Positions 26,180 to 34,959 of a stretch of 64,000 nucleotides of DNA are shown here, in pieces (the first letter of the stretch is position 1; each line of letters opens with the position of its first letter). The stretch is from Halobacterium sp. R2-5 (GTDB lineage: Archaea > Halobacteriota > Halobacteria > Halobacteriales > Halobacteriaceae). Location: assembly GCF_011734195.1 (NCBI RefSeq), contig NZ_JAANTH010000001.1, positions 186,001-250,000 of the forward strand, given 5' to 3'. A program made the position numbers and the translations under genes. The notes beneath the pieces were generated by a model, which was not told the origin of the DNA, ran no database searches, and saw only the letters and a program-made list of their open reading frames with translations.

Positions 26180-26737
26180 GTGCCCGAGGAGTGGTCCGTC
26201 CGCGGCATCGTCGCGGCGACGTTCCCGCTGCTCGTCGCGCTCACTGTCGCCGAACTCTGGGGCGGCCTCGTCCTCGACGGCGGCCGCGCGGTGCTCACCC
26301 GGTACCCGACGCTGCTGACGCTCGTTCCCGGCATCATCGCCGTCGCCGGCAACCTCGGGAGCGTGCTCGCCAGCCGGCTCTCCACGGCGTTCCACCTCGG
26401 CACGCTCGCCTTCGACCCGGAGAACGACGCGCTCGCGGGCAACGCCGCCGCGACGCTCGCGCTCGCCGCGACGCTGTTCCCCGCGGTCGGCGCGGCCGCG
26501 TGGGTCGCGCGGTACGCGCTCGGCGACGTCTCGCTCGCGCTCGCGACCGTCGTCTTCATCGCGGCCGCCTCCGGTCTGTTGCTCGCCGTCGTCGCCGTCG
26601 CCGTCGCGACCACCGCGACGTACGCCGCGTTCCAGCTCCAACTCGACCCCGACGACGTCGTCGTCCCCGTCGTCACCACGACCTGCGACGTGCTCGGCGT
26701 CGTCGTCTTCCTGCTGATCGTCGGCGCCACCGTCTGA
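26180..26737 (+). CDS. MgtE/SLC41-like divalent cation transporter, second membrane half
   Basis: A 185-residue membrane protein starting at GTG 26180, directly abutting the previous stop. It has the same layout as its neighbour: TLVPGIIAVAGNLGSVLASRLSTAFHLG corresponds to the first signature and VVTTTCDVLGVVVFLLI to the second. The two genes look like an old duplication that has diverged, each carrying one membrane domain. Mg2+ or another divalent metal is the probable substrate. Confidence 0.83.
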   Translation: MPEEWSVRGIVAATFPLLVALTVAELWGGLVLDGGRAVLTRYPTLLTLVPGIIAVAGNLGSVLASRLSTAFHLGTLAFDPENDALAGNAAATLALAATLFPAVGAAAWVARYALGDVSLALATVVFIAAASGLLLAVVAVAVATTATYAAFQLQLDPDDVVVPVVTTTCDVLGVVVFLLIVGATV

Positions 26738-26781
26738 CCGAGACCGACACCGGTAATCCGCCCGCGTCCGAAGGGGCGGGC

Positions 26782-27735
26782 GTGCAACTCGCGGCGCTGC
26801 TCGCGGACGTGCTCCCCCGCGTAGCGGCGGTGTCGGTCGCCATCGCCGTGGGGCTGACGCTCGCGAACCTCGCGGTCGCGTTCGGCGCAGTGCGGTACGT
26901 CGCGCGCTTCGCGAAACCGCTCACCGGGCCCGCGAACCTCCCGGACGAGGTCGGCACCGCCATCCTCGCGACCACCGCGTCCCCGACCGCCGGCTACGGG
27001 ATGCTCAAGGAGTACCGGGACGCCGGCGTGCTCGACGACCGCGCGACGCTCGTCGCCGTCACTATCAACACGTTCTTCGGGTTCGTCCAGCACATCTTCA
27101 CGTTCTACGCGCCCGTCCTCGTCCCGATTCTCGGGCTGAAAGTCGGGCTCACGTACGTCGGCGCGCGGGCGGGCGTCAGCCTCGCCATCACGCTCGCCGG
27201 CGTGCTCGCGGGCGCGCTCCTGCTCACGGAGCGCAACGTCGCGCCTGCCACCGACGCGGACGTCGACCTCCCCGGCGACGACGACCAGACCCGCGGCGAG
27301 GCGATTCGGGACGCGCTCGCGAAGACGAAGGACAAACTGTTCGGCATCGTGCCGCGGCTCGCCGTCGTCTACACCGCGGTCGTCTACCTCACGACCGCCT
27401 ACGACGTCACCGAGTACACGTCGGCCGCGGCGCCGCTCACCGAGCTAATCGGGCTCCCCTCGGCGAGCGTGCCAGCCATCGCGACGTTCGCCGTCGACAC
27501 CACCACCGGTGCCATCTTCATCGCGCCCCAGATTCCCGGGACGTTCACCGTCCGCGAGGCCGTCGCGACGATGCTCGTCGGCGGCATCGTCTCGTTCGCC
27601 GTCTCCACGTTCAAGCGGTCGATTCCCTTCCAGTACGGCATCTGGGGCGCGCGCTTCGGGTCGAAGGTCATCGCCGTCAACGTCGCCGCGAAAGTCGTCT
27701 TCATCGCGGTCGCGATCGCCGTCCTGCTCGCGTAG
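26782..27735 (+). CDS. Nucleoside-recognition (Gate) domain membrane protein
   Basis: A 317-residue membrane protein with about eight segments; TAILATTASPTAGYGMLKEYR and VTINTFFGFVQHIFTFYAPV are characteristic of the nucleoside-recognition/Gate family, and a second copy of the pattern appears at FAVDTTTGAIFIAPQIPGTF. GTG 26782 is chosen since VQLAALLADVLPRV matches the family start and a GGTAATCC element lies about 28 nt upstream. The transported compound is unknown. It follows the MgtE-like pair by 44 nt. Confidence 0.8.
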   Translation: MQLAALLADVLPRVAAVSVAIAVGLTLANLAVAFGAVRYVARFAKPLTGPANLPDEVGTAILATTASPTAGYGMLKEYRDAGVLDDRATLVAVTINTFFGFVQHIFTFYAPVLVPILGLKVGLTYVGARAGVSLAITLAGVLAGALLLTERNVAPATDADVDLPGDDDQTRGEAIRDALAKTKDKLFGIVPRLAVVYTAVVYLTTAYDVTEYTSAAAPLTELIGLPSASVPAIATFAVDTTTGAIFIAPQIPGTFTVREAVATMLVGGIVSFAVSTFKRSIPFQYGIWGARFGSKVIAVNVAAKVVFIAVAIAVLLA

Positions 27736-28167
27736 CTACTCGTCGGCTTCGACGGGCTCGCCGCCCTCCGTCTTGGGCGCGAGATACGAGATGAAGGATT
27801 CGACGTCCGGCTCCCGGACCGTCACCTCGACGTGGAGGTCGCCGAGTTCGTCCGGGCTCCCCACGGAGAAGTTCACCTTCCCGACGTACGCCGCCTGCTT
27901 CTTCAGGTCGAAGCTGAACCCCTCCTCGGTGCTGTTCCGGAGGAACTCCTTGCGCGCGGTGTCGAGGATGCGCTGCTCGAACAGCTGTTCGCGGAACTGC
28001 TCGACGTCGTGCGTCTCCCCGACCACTCGGTCCCCGTGTGTCTCGACGTCGGCAGAGGGGAACAGCTCGGTAATCGTCTCGGCGACGCGGTCGGTGACCT
28101 CCGTCGGCTCGACGGGCGCGGAGAGTTGTACGTCCACGCTGTAGAGGACGCTCTGCTCGTCGCTCAC
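27736..28167 (-). CDS. RNA-binding protein (DUF54/PF01877-like)
   Basis: A 143-residue protein matching the archaeal RNA-binding family once called DUF54: LYSVDVQLSAPVEPTEVTDRV, DTARKEFLRN, FSFDLKKQAAYVGKVNFSV and the late DLHVEVTVREPDVESFI. It starts at GTG 28167, overlapping the TGA of the upstream P-loop gene (GTGA), so the pair is co-translated. Its RNA target is not known. Confidence 0.82.
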   Translation of the reverse strand: MSDEQSVLYSVDVQLSAPVEPTEVTDRVAETITELFPSADVETHGDRVVGETHDVEQFREQLFEQRILDTARKEFLRNSTEEGFSFDLKKQAAYVGKVNFSVGSPDELGDLHVEVTVREPDVESFISYLAPKTEGGEPVEADE

Positions 28168-28739
28168 GACTCCTCCACCCCCGCTTGCGCCGGCTCGTCG
28201 TCCGCCTCGGTGAGCAGGTCCTCCACGCGCTCGTGGAACTCCTCGAGCGTGCCGGTGTTCTCGATGCGGACATCGGCGGCCTCGACGGCCTCGTCCATCC
28301 CGAACCCGCGCTCGCGCTCCTCGCGTTCCGCGAGCGACTCGCCGTCGGCGTCCCCGGGCCGGTCCCGGCTCTCGATGCGCTCGCGGCGCGTCTCGTACGG
28401 CGCGTACACCTCCACGAGCGTGAACGCGTCGCCGAACGCCGCCCGGAACTGCTCGACCTCCACGCCGGAGCGGATGCCGTCGACGAGCACCACGTCGCTG
28501 TCCTCCAGGTGGTCGCGGATAATCGGCAGCGAACGCTCCGCGATGGCGCCCGGGCCGTTCTCCTCGCGGAGCTTCTGCGCGATGCGCCCGTGGTGTTCCG
28601 CCGGGTCGAGGCCGCGGTCCCGGCACTTCTGCCGGATGACGTCCCCCATGATGACCACGGGAACGCCGAGGTCCTCCGCGACCGTGGCAGCCTCGCTCTT
28701 CCCGCTGCCCGGCATCCCCACGGTACCGATGACTCTCAT
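28164..28739 (-). CDS. UPF0200-family P-loop kinase-like protein
   Basis: A 191-residue nucleotide-binding protein: Walker A GMPGSGKS near 8-15, VIMGDVIRQKCRDRGLD (adenylate-kinase-like lid/NMP region), DVVLVDGIRSGVEVEQFR (Walker B-like) and RRERIESRDRPGD. This is the archaeal UPF0200 (MJ1399-like) family, resembling dephospho-CoA kinase, but the reaction is unproven. ATG 28739 gives MRVIGTVGMPGSG. Coupled to the RNA-binding gene downstream; tRNA-Arg lies 98 nt upstream, divergently. Confidence 0.85.
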   Translation of the reverse strand: MRVIGTVGMPGSGKSEAATVAEDLGVPVVIMGDVIRQKCRDRGLDPAEHHGRIAQKLREENGPGAIAERSLPIIRDHLEDSDVVLVDGIRSGVEVEQFRAAFGDAFTLVEVYAPYETRRERIESRDRPGDADGESLAEREERERGFGMDEAVEAADVRIENTGTLEEFHERVEDLLTEADDEPAQAGVEES

Positions 28740-28837
28740 TGCCGGGCCGTAGACGCCGCCCGTACCTGTGTGCTTCGACTCTTCGCGAGCACCGAACCCG
28801 TCGGTTTTTACTCGCAGTGCCACTACGTCCGGAGTGA

Positions 28838-28912
28838 GGGCACGTAGCTCAGTTCGGACAGAGCGTTCGGCTTCTAACCGAAATGCCGGGGGTTCGAATC
28901 CCCTCGTGCCCG
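28838..28912 (+). tRNA. tRNA-Arg (anticodon TCT)
   Basis: Seventy-five bases fold as a full cloverleaf: acceptor GGGCACG (28838-28844) pairs with CGTGCCC (28905-28911), the D arm includes TAGCTCAG, the anticodon loop is CTTCTAA with TCT at 28873-28875, and the T loop is GTTCGAA. The discriminator base is G28912; CCA is not encoded. It reads AGA codons. Its 3' 22 bases plus two more are repeated downstream. Confidence 0.97.
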
Positions 28913-29020
28913 TGCAGGGAGGAGCGAAGCGACGACCGAACCCGCACAGGGGTTCGAACCCTGGAAGTCGCAACCGCGAGCGGTCCGTCTTCCACCGGTT
29001 CGAATCCCCTCGTGCCCGTG
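28891..29020 (+). repeat. Direct repeat of the tRNA-Arg 3' end (att-site-like footprint)
   Basis: The 24 bases at 28891-28914 (T loop to just past the tRNA end) recur without a mismatch at 28997-29020, leaving 82 nt between. The intervening sequence holds another T-arm-like hairpin, CAGGG-GTTCGAA-CCCTG (28947-28963). Archaeal integrases use tRNA 3' halves as attachment sites, so this looks like the scar of an element now lost or a nested att array. No integrase gene is in the window. Confidence 0.75.
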
Positions 29021-29024
29021 TACC

Positions 29025-29140
29025 TTTTTACTGCGGGGGGTGCGCCGCAGGCGCACCCCCGCTTGCAAAAAGCTACGCTAAAAACTCCCCACTCGCTCAC
29101 TGCGTTCGCTCGTGGTGAAACGCGCGACGGAGCCGCGCGT
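29025..29140 (+). terminator. T5 tract plus hairpins after tRNA-Arg (element copy C)
   Basis: ACCTTTTTACTGCGG (T5 at 29025-29029) begins 4 nt after the repeated tRNA end, followed by a perfect 11-bp hairpin at 29036-29060 (arm GGGGGTGCGCC, loop GCA), then GCTCACTGCGTTCGC and a 7-bp ACGCGCG hairpin (29120-29140). The later part matches copy B after sufS. It is likely the tRNA transcript's terminator. 29141-29242 shows nothing else. Confidence 0.55.
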
Positions 29141-29242
29141 ATGCTCGTCAGCCAGAATTCTCTCCCGAGAAGTACGAACGACTAGCGGTCACTGACGCCA
29201 GCGTCGTGGTCGTGCCCGCGGGTCACGCCGAACGGCCGGGAG

Positions 29243-29392
29243 TCACATCAGCTGAGCGACTTCCTCGAAGTCCGCGCGGCAGAACGGGCAGCGGTAGCTC
29301 GTCTCGAATCCCGTGGTCTGGGCGACTGTTCGCGTTTCGAGTTCGTGCATCGCGATGTCGCGACCACAGTCGGGGCAGTCGAGCTTTGGCAC
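29243..29392 (-). CDS. Zinc-ribbon microprotein
   Basis: GTG 29392 to TGA 29243-29245 encodes 49 residues with two CxxC knuckles: LDCPDCGRDIAMHE (C6, C9) and RCPFCRADFEEV (C35, C38), a compact zinc ribbon ending AQLM. A strong TTTTAAGT element about 28 nt upstream supports a leaderless start. Haloarchaea make many such small CxxC proteins; the function is unknown. The 280 nt upstream to the M29 gene is comparatively A/T-rich with no gene I can support. Confidence 0.8.
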   Translation of the reverse strand: MPKLDCPDCGRDIAMHELETRTVAQTTGFETSYRCPFCRADFEEVAQLM

Positions 29393-29672
29393 GAGTCACG
29401 CTTACACACCGCACTGACTTAAAACGACGGTTGGTAAATGATAGCATTCCAGTACGGGAGACGGCCGCTTCGCCCCGAAAGCGCCAGTTCCGTCCGCCGC
29501 ACTCGAACGGAAAACCAAACAAACGTCTTGTGGCAGCGCTCGTCCCGGCGCGCTCACTCGGTTCATCCGAAAAATCTACGCTAAGATCACAATCAATCGC
29601 CACAGTTCGGTCCCCACGCTCACCCCCTTCGCCGTTCGTCGTTGCCGAGCGCCTCACTCGTTCCGACACTCG

Positions 29673-30782
29673 CTACTCTTCGAAGCCGTCTTCGAACCGG
29701 AAGGTTCCGTTCCGCTGGACGATTTCGCCGTCGACCTCGATGTACGAGTCCTCGCTCATGTCGACGATCATGTCGACGTGCTTCGCGGAGTCGTTCTGCT
29801 CGACGTCCTCGCCGACCGTGTCCGGGTACGCGCGGCCGAGCGCCATGTGGACGGTGTCGCCCATCTTCTCGTCGAACAGCATGTTGTACGTGAACCGGTC
29901 GATGTCGCGGTTCATCCCGATACCCAGTTCGCCGAGCCGTCGCGCGCCGTCGTCCGTGTTCAGGATGCCCTCCAGAACGTCCTCGTTCTGGTCGGCAGCG
30001 AAGTCCACGACCTCGCCGTCCTCGAACTGCAGCCACGCGCCCTGAATCTCGCGGGCCTGGTGGTAGACCGGCTTGTCGAAGAGGACTTCGCCCTCCACGC
30101 TGTCCGGAACGGGCGCGGTGAACACCTCGCCCGCGGGGAGGTTGTTCGTCCCGCAGTCGTTCAGTGTCGTCATCTCCGCCACGCTCATCGTGACGTCCGT
30201 CGTGTCCCCGGAGACGATGCGGACCTCGTCGGCGGGGTCGAGGATCTCGACCATCTGCTCCTGGTGGGCCTCGACCTCGTCCCAGTCTTTGAGCATCGCG
30301 TCGTAGACGAAATCCTCGTAGGCCGCCGTGGACATCTCCGCGAGCTGGGCGTCCGCGGGCGCCGGGTAGTGCGTGAGACACCACTTCGTGTCGAGGCGGG
30401 CGTTCAGCACGTCGCGGTAAGCAGCGGCGAACGCGGAGCCGACCTCCGTGCTGACGTCGCTCTGCTCGCTGACGTTCTCGTGGGGGCGGCCGACGACGGC
30501 GGCGTCCGTGTGCTCGAACAGCTTCAGGAGGTGCTCGGGCTCGGAGATGTCGTCGGCGTCGACCTCGCGGAGGTACGCGCGCGCGGCGCGGTCCGTGCCG
30601 ATGCCGCGGTCCCCGCGGGAGAGCATCACGGGGTTGGCGCCCACCTTCCCGATCTCCTCGTAGAGCGCGACGGCGAGGTCCTCCGCGACCGGCGGCAGGC
30701 TCACCACGACGTTCTCGTCGGGCTGCAGGTCGATAGCGCGGTCGACGATGATTTCGGCGTGGCGGTGAATGCGGGAGTCCAT
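29673..30782 (-). CDS. M29-family metallo-aminopeptidase
   Basis: A 369-residue enzyme of the thermophilic aminopeptidase (AmpS/AmpT) family. Features in order: N-terminal HAEIIVDRAIDLQPDENVVV, RPHENVSEQSDV, the central NLPAGEVFTAPV, LGELGIGMN, and the metal-binding MGDTVHMALGRAYPDT and KHVDMIVDM segments; ligands should be the Glu of GEVF, the Glu of LGELG, and the later His and Asp. The start is ATG 30782 (MDSRIHRHAEIIVD). It probably removes N-terminal residues from peptides in the cytoplasm. Confidence 0.9.
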   Translation of the reverse strand: MDSRIHRHAEIIVDRAIDLQPDENVVVSLPPVAEDLAVALYEEIGKVGANPVMLSRGDRGIGTDRAARAYLREVDADDISEPEHLLKLFEHTDAAVVGRPHENVSEQSDVSTEVGSAFAAAYRDVLNARLDTKWCLTHYPAPADAQLAEMSTAAYEDFVYDAMLKDWDEVEAHQEQMVEILDPADEVRIVSGDTTDVTMSVAEMTTLNDCGTNNLPAGEVFTAPVPDSVEGEVLFDKPVYHQAREIQGAWLQFEDGEVVDFAADQNEDVLEGILNTDDGARRLGELGIGMNRDIDRFTYNMLFDEKMGDTVHMALGRAYPDTVGEDVEQNDSAKHVDMIVDMSEDSYIEVDGEIVQRNGTFRFEDGFEE

Positions 30783-30880
30783 ACCGAACGTTTGGCGCGA
30801 ACGCGTGGAAGGACTTTTCGAATCGAAAACTTGGGTCGCTAGACAACTCACTTTTGCCGCTGGGCGGCCGAGCAGTCACC

Positions 30881-31893
<1,013 letters not shown>

Positions 31894-31897
<4 letters not shown>

Positions 31898-32031
31898 CCG
31901 TTGCCGCCCTTCCCGCTCTGGAATCCCTCCTTGAAGCCCGCGAGCGTCCGGCGGACGAACATGAACAGGAAGAACACGAACAACAGGAAGGCGGCGGCGA
32001 GGACGTAGAACGCGGGGCCGAGTTCCACCAT
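31894..32031 (-). CDS. 45-residue single-span membrane microprotein
   Basis: ATG 32031 to TAG 31894-31896: MVELGPAFYVLAAAFLLFVF continues as FLFMFVRRTLAGFKEGFQSG and ends KGGNG. One hydrophobic helix (residues 6-26) is followed by a basic cytoplasmic tail. GACTAATG lies about 27 nt upstream. Such proteins are conserved among haloarchaea but uncharacterised. Confidence 0.8.
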
Positions 32032-32174
32032 ACCACGGGGTTCGGGCCGCGGGCATTAGTCGTTTCCCCCGCGAGCGTGGGCCGGAGGGAGAGCGGGGCG
32101 AACGACCGAGACCACGGACACGGCGAGCGCCGGAGTCAGGAAAACTGATTGCACTCCAACGTGAATCGGGGAGC

Positions 32175-32807
32175 ATGTCCGGCCTGCTGCCCTCCCGCTC
32201 GGAGGCCGAGGCGCCCGACGGCGAGCCCCGCGTCGTCGGCGTCGCCTCCGAGGACGCCGACCGCCTGCTGTCGGCGCTGTCCTCGGGGACCGCCCGGGAC
32301 CTGTACGCCGCCATCCACGACACCCCGGCGACGCCGTCCGAGCTCGCCGAGGAGTGCGACACTTCCCTGCAGAACGCCCAGTACCACCTGGAGAAGCTGG
32401 AGGACGCCGAGCTCATCGACGAGTGCGACACGCGCTACTCCGCGAAGGGGCGCGAGATGAGCGTGTACGCGCCCTCGGACGCGCCCGTGGTGCTGTTCGC
32501 GGGCGACGAGGAGGAGAGCAAGTCGGTGCGCTCGGCGCTCGCGAACCTGCTCGGCGCAGTGGGCGTGCTCGGCGTCGCGAGCCTGCTCGTCCAGCGGTTC
32601 GTCGGCACCGGCCTGCAGGCGCCGGGGGCAGAGACGGGGAGCAGCGGCGTGGAGACGACCAGCGAGCTCTCGGGGCTGGTCGCGGAGAGCGAGCAGGCGA
32701 CGGGGTCGGCCGTCGACGCCGCCGCGTCGCTGCCCGCGGGCGTGCTGTTCTTCCTCGGCGGCCTGCTCGCGCTCGCGCTCGTCGCCGGCGCGTGGTACGC
32801 CCGGTAG
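32175..32807 (+). CDS. ArsR-like winged-helix regulator with a C-terminal membrane anchor
   Basis: A 210-residue protein. Residues 30-95 form a winged helix: LLSALSSGTARDLYAAIHDT, SELAEECDTSLQNAQYHLEK (recognition helix), LEDAELIDECDTRYSAKGRE. After a linker there are two hydrophobic segments, near 125-140 and at the C-terminus (LFFLGGLLALALVAGAWYAR). A membrane-bound regulator could sense envelope or ionic change. The operator is unknown. Upstream, AAAACTGATTGC may be its promoter. Confidence 0.85.
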   Translation: MSGLLPSRSEAEAPDGEPRVVGVASEDADRLLSALSSGTARDLYAAIHDTPATPSELAEECDTSLQNAQYHLEKLEDAELIDECDTRYSAKGREMSVYAPSDAPVVLFAGDEEESKSVRSALANLLGAVGVLGVASLLVQRFVGTGLQAPGAETGSSGVETTSELSGLVAESEQATGSAVDAAASLPAGVLFFLGGLLALALVAGAWYAR

Positions 32808-32927
32808 TGGCTAAAATCGCGGTTTGAGTCTGCGTCGGCTACTTGATACCTCCCGTGGTAGAAGGTGGTACAGGCTCCCCTCGGCCTGGTAACGGCGGGC
32901 GCGCCCCCTCGCCCGTCCCCGCTGATT

Positions 32928-33440
32928 CTACCGGCCCTCCACCCGGAACTCCCGCAGCACGTCCCCGCTGCGGTCTCGAATCTCGCCGCGAACGCCGCCG
33001 TCCTCGGGGTGGAGTTCGGCGTGCGCCGCGGGGTTGCCCCGCGGGTCGGCGTGGCTGCCCGGATTCAGCAGCGTGACGTCCTCCGTCTCGGTCACGGACG
33101 GCTGGTGGGTGTGCCCGGAGACGACGAGGTCGGCGCCGCGCTCCCGGCCGAAGAACGCCAGCCCCGTCGTCCCGCCGCGCTGGCGGTGCGTCACCGCGAC
33201 TGTCAAGCCCGCCGCGTCGAGCGTGCGGGCCTCGGGGAGGCGGTCGGAGACGGCTGGCTCGTCGGCGTTCCCGTGGACCGCGAACAGCTGCTCGCTCGCG
33301 TCGTAGAACGCCTCTAGCGCTGACTCGGTCGTGAAGTCGCCGGCGTGCACGACGGTGTCGGCCTCGCGGACGGCGTCCAGCGCGCGCCCCCGCAAGTCGT
33401 GGCCGTCCGTGCTGTGGGTGTCGGACAGAACGGCGATCAT
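32928..33440 (-). CDS. YfcE-type metallophosphoesterase
   Basis: A 170-residue phosphodiesterase with the standard di-metal ligands: SDTHS (6-10), HAGDF near 32-36, VHGNAD near 54-59, VTHRQRGG and SGHTH near 108-112, and the closing LLNPGSHADPRGN. It is the short YfcE/MJ0936 form, smaller than the enzyme at 242-901. ATG 33440 is the only start consistent with MIAVLSDTHS. The 120 nt between it and the HTH gene is featureless. Confidence 0.9.
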   Translation of the reverse strand: MIAVLSDTHSTDGHDLRGRALDAVREADTVVHAGDFTTESALEAFYDASEQLFAVHGNADEPAVSDRLPEARTLDAAGLTVAVTHRQRGGTTGLAFFGRERGADLVVSGHTHQPSVTETEDVTLLNPGSHADPRGNPAAHAELHPEDGGVRGEIRDRSGDVLREFRVEGR

Positions 33441-33472
33441 GGCCGGGCGTACCGGCCGCGCGGCCGTGACTG

Positions 33473-33859
33473 TTACGAGACGGCTCGGGCGACGAGGTAG
33501 AGTGCGAGCGCGGCCGCGGTCGCGAGCGCGAGCGCCTGCACCGGGAGCACGATGGCGCGCTTGCGGTCGGCGCGCTGGCCGGCTTCGGGCGCAGTGTGGC
33601 GGTTCCCGCCGTCGTCGCTGACGTCGTAGACGCCCGCCATCGCGAAGCCGACGCAGAAGCCCGCGCGGGCCTGCAGCACGCCGAGGAAGCCGACGAACAG
33701 CGGCGCGACGGTCGCGAGCAGCCACACCGGGGGTGTCTGGAGGGTGGCGACCGCCGCGACGAGGAGCGCGGTGGCGGCGAACCCGATGACGCCGGTGAGG
33801 TAGCGTCTGCGTCGCTCCGCGTGACCGATGTTGCACGCGCCGGGTTGGTACTCTGGCAC
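33473..33859 (-). CDS. Small membrane protein with paired cysteines, unknown
   Basis: A 128-residue protein starting VPEYQPGACNIGHAERRRRY, then three hydrophobic helices (about 25-42, 50-65, 100-122) and a conserved-looking ARAGFCVGFAMAGVYDVSD segment. Two cysteines (ACNIG and GFCVG) could form a metal or redox site. GTG 33859 was preferred to a TTG at 33883 because a TAGGTATTGG element sits about 27 nt upstream; that element also overlaps the divergent promoter of the CDF gene. Confidence 0.65.
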   Translation of the reverse strand: MPEYQPGACNIGHAERRRRYLTGVIGFAATALLVAAVATLQTPPVWLLATVAPLFVGFLGVLQARAGFCVGFAMAGVYDVSDDGGNRHTAPEAGQRADRKRAIVLPVQALALATAAALALYLVARAVS

Positions 33860-33916
33860 ATCCGCGTCTTGGGTCCGGGCCAATACCTATGTGTCGGCGG
33901 ACTGAATCACGACGAA

Positions 33917-34864
33917 ATGGCCGGAAGCAAGTCGGTTGTGCTCGCTGCGCTGTTCGCGAACGGCGCGATTGCCGTGCTGAAGTTCCTCGCGTTTCTCGTC
34001 ACCGGGAGCCCGGCGATGCTCTCGGAGGTGTACCACTCCATCTCGGACACCGGCAACCAGGTGTTCCTGCTCATCGGCATCCGGTACGGCGCGCGGGACG
34101 CGACGCGCTCGCACCCGTTCGGGTACGGGAAGGCGCAGTTCTTCTACTCCTTCCTCGTGAGCGTGATGCTGTTCGGCATCGCGGGCTGGGAGTCCGCCTC
34201 ACACGGCTACGAGGCGCTCACCGGCCACGGGCGCGTGCTCGGCCGCCAGGCGAACCTGCTCGGCTACGAGTTCCCGGGCGTGTGGGCGAGCTACGCGGTG
34301 CTGCTCGGCGGCATCGGCTTCGAGACGTACGCGTTCGTGAAGGCCTACCAGGAGATGCAGCGACAGATTTCTCGCCACGGCTGGAGCGGGCTCCGTGAGG
34401 CGTTCCGCCGCACCAGCGACACGACGACGCTGACCGCGCTCACGGAGGACACGGTGGCGCTGCTCGGCCTCGGGCTGGCGCTGGTGGGCATCTTCCTCAC
34501 CGAGCAGACCGGGAACCACGTCTACGACGCGGGAGCGGCGCTGCTCATCGGTATCCTGCTGATGGCGTTCGCGGTGGCGCTGGCGTGGGAGAACAAGCGC
34601 CTGCTGCTCGGGGAGAGCCTGCCGAAGGCCGACGAGAACGAGCTCGAGCGCATCATCGAGGACCACGCGGACGTCGACGAGATCGTGGGGTTCCGGACGG
34701 TGTACTTCGGGCCGAACGACGTGCTGCTGACCGCTGACGTGGCGTTCGTCGAGGGGCTCGCAACCACCGAGATCGAGGCCGCGATCCGGGACGTCGAGAC
34801 CGCCTTGGAGGAGGCGAATCCGGCGCTGTCGAAGGTGTACGTCGAGCCCGCGAACGGCGACTGA
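33917..34864 (+). CDS. Cation diffusion facilitator (Zn/Fe/Mn efflux)
   Basis: A 315-residue transporter with about six transmembrane helices. The metal site is carried by H40 and D44 (SEVYHSISDTGNQ) and by TEDTVALLGLGLAL in TM5; SHPFGYGKAQFF follows TM2. The C-terminal cytoplasmic domain (IIEDHADVDEIVGFRTVYFG ... DVAFVEGL) has the usual ferredoxin-like fold. It resembles the ZnT9-like branch. A CCTATGTG element lies about 27 nt before ATG 33917. The dpsA gene is next downstream. Confidence 0.9.
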   Translation: MAGSKSVVLAALFANGAIAVLKFLAFLVTGSPAMLSEVYHSISDTGNQVFLLIGIRYGARDATRSHPFGYGKAQFFYSFLVSVMLFGIAGWESASHGYEALTGHGRVLGRQANLLGYEFPGVWASYAVLLGGIGFETYAFVKAYQEMQRQISRHGWSGLREAFRRTSDTTTLTALTEDTVALLGLGLALVGIFLTEQTGNHVYDAGAALLIGILLMAFAVALAWENKRLLLGESLPKADENELERIIEDHADVDEIVGFRTVYFGPNDVLLTADVAFVEGLATTEIEAAIRDVETALEEANPALSKVYVEPANGD

Positions 34865-34899
34865 GAAACGACAATCGGTAACTCTGCTTTCGCATCTAC

Positions 34900-34911
34900 A
34901 AAATATATTTT
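34900..34911 (+). promoter_or_regulatory. AAAATATATTTT palindrome upstream of dpsA (operator candidate)
   Basis: A perfect 12-bp A/T palindrome stands in otherwise GC-rich DNA, about 15 nt before the dpsA TATA-like CCTTTAAG (34925-34932). Iron-dependent DtxR-family repressors control dps-type genes in related haloarchaea, so this may be a metalloregulator site. Which protein binds is unknown. Confidence 0.45.
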
Positions 34912-34959
34912 CTGACCTGGTAAACCTTTAAGTGGGTGGGCGGTGTACGTAGAAATACA

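Noticed and set aside
23711-26641. A 976-codon open frame on the minus strand
   Set aside because: It spans several well-supported genes on both strands and consists mostly of Arg, Ala and Gly; no domain is visible.
28947-29020. A second tRNA gene downstream of tRNA-Arg
   Set aside because: Only T-arm-like and 3'-end sequence is present; no matching acceptor, D arm or anticodon arm can be formed.
29223-29669. A 148-codon minus-strand open frame over the zinc-ribbon gene
   Set aside because: The zinc-ribbon frame has CxxC pairs and a promoter at the right distance; the longer frame has Arg/Ser-rich shadow composition.
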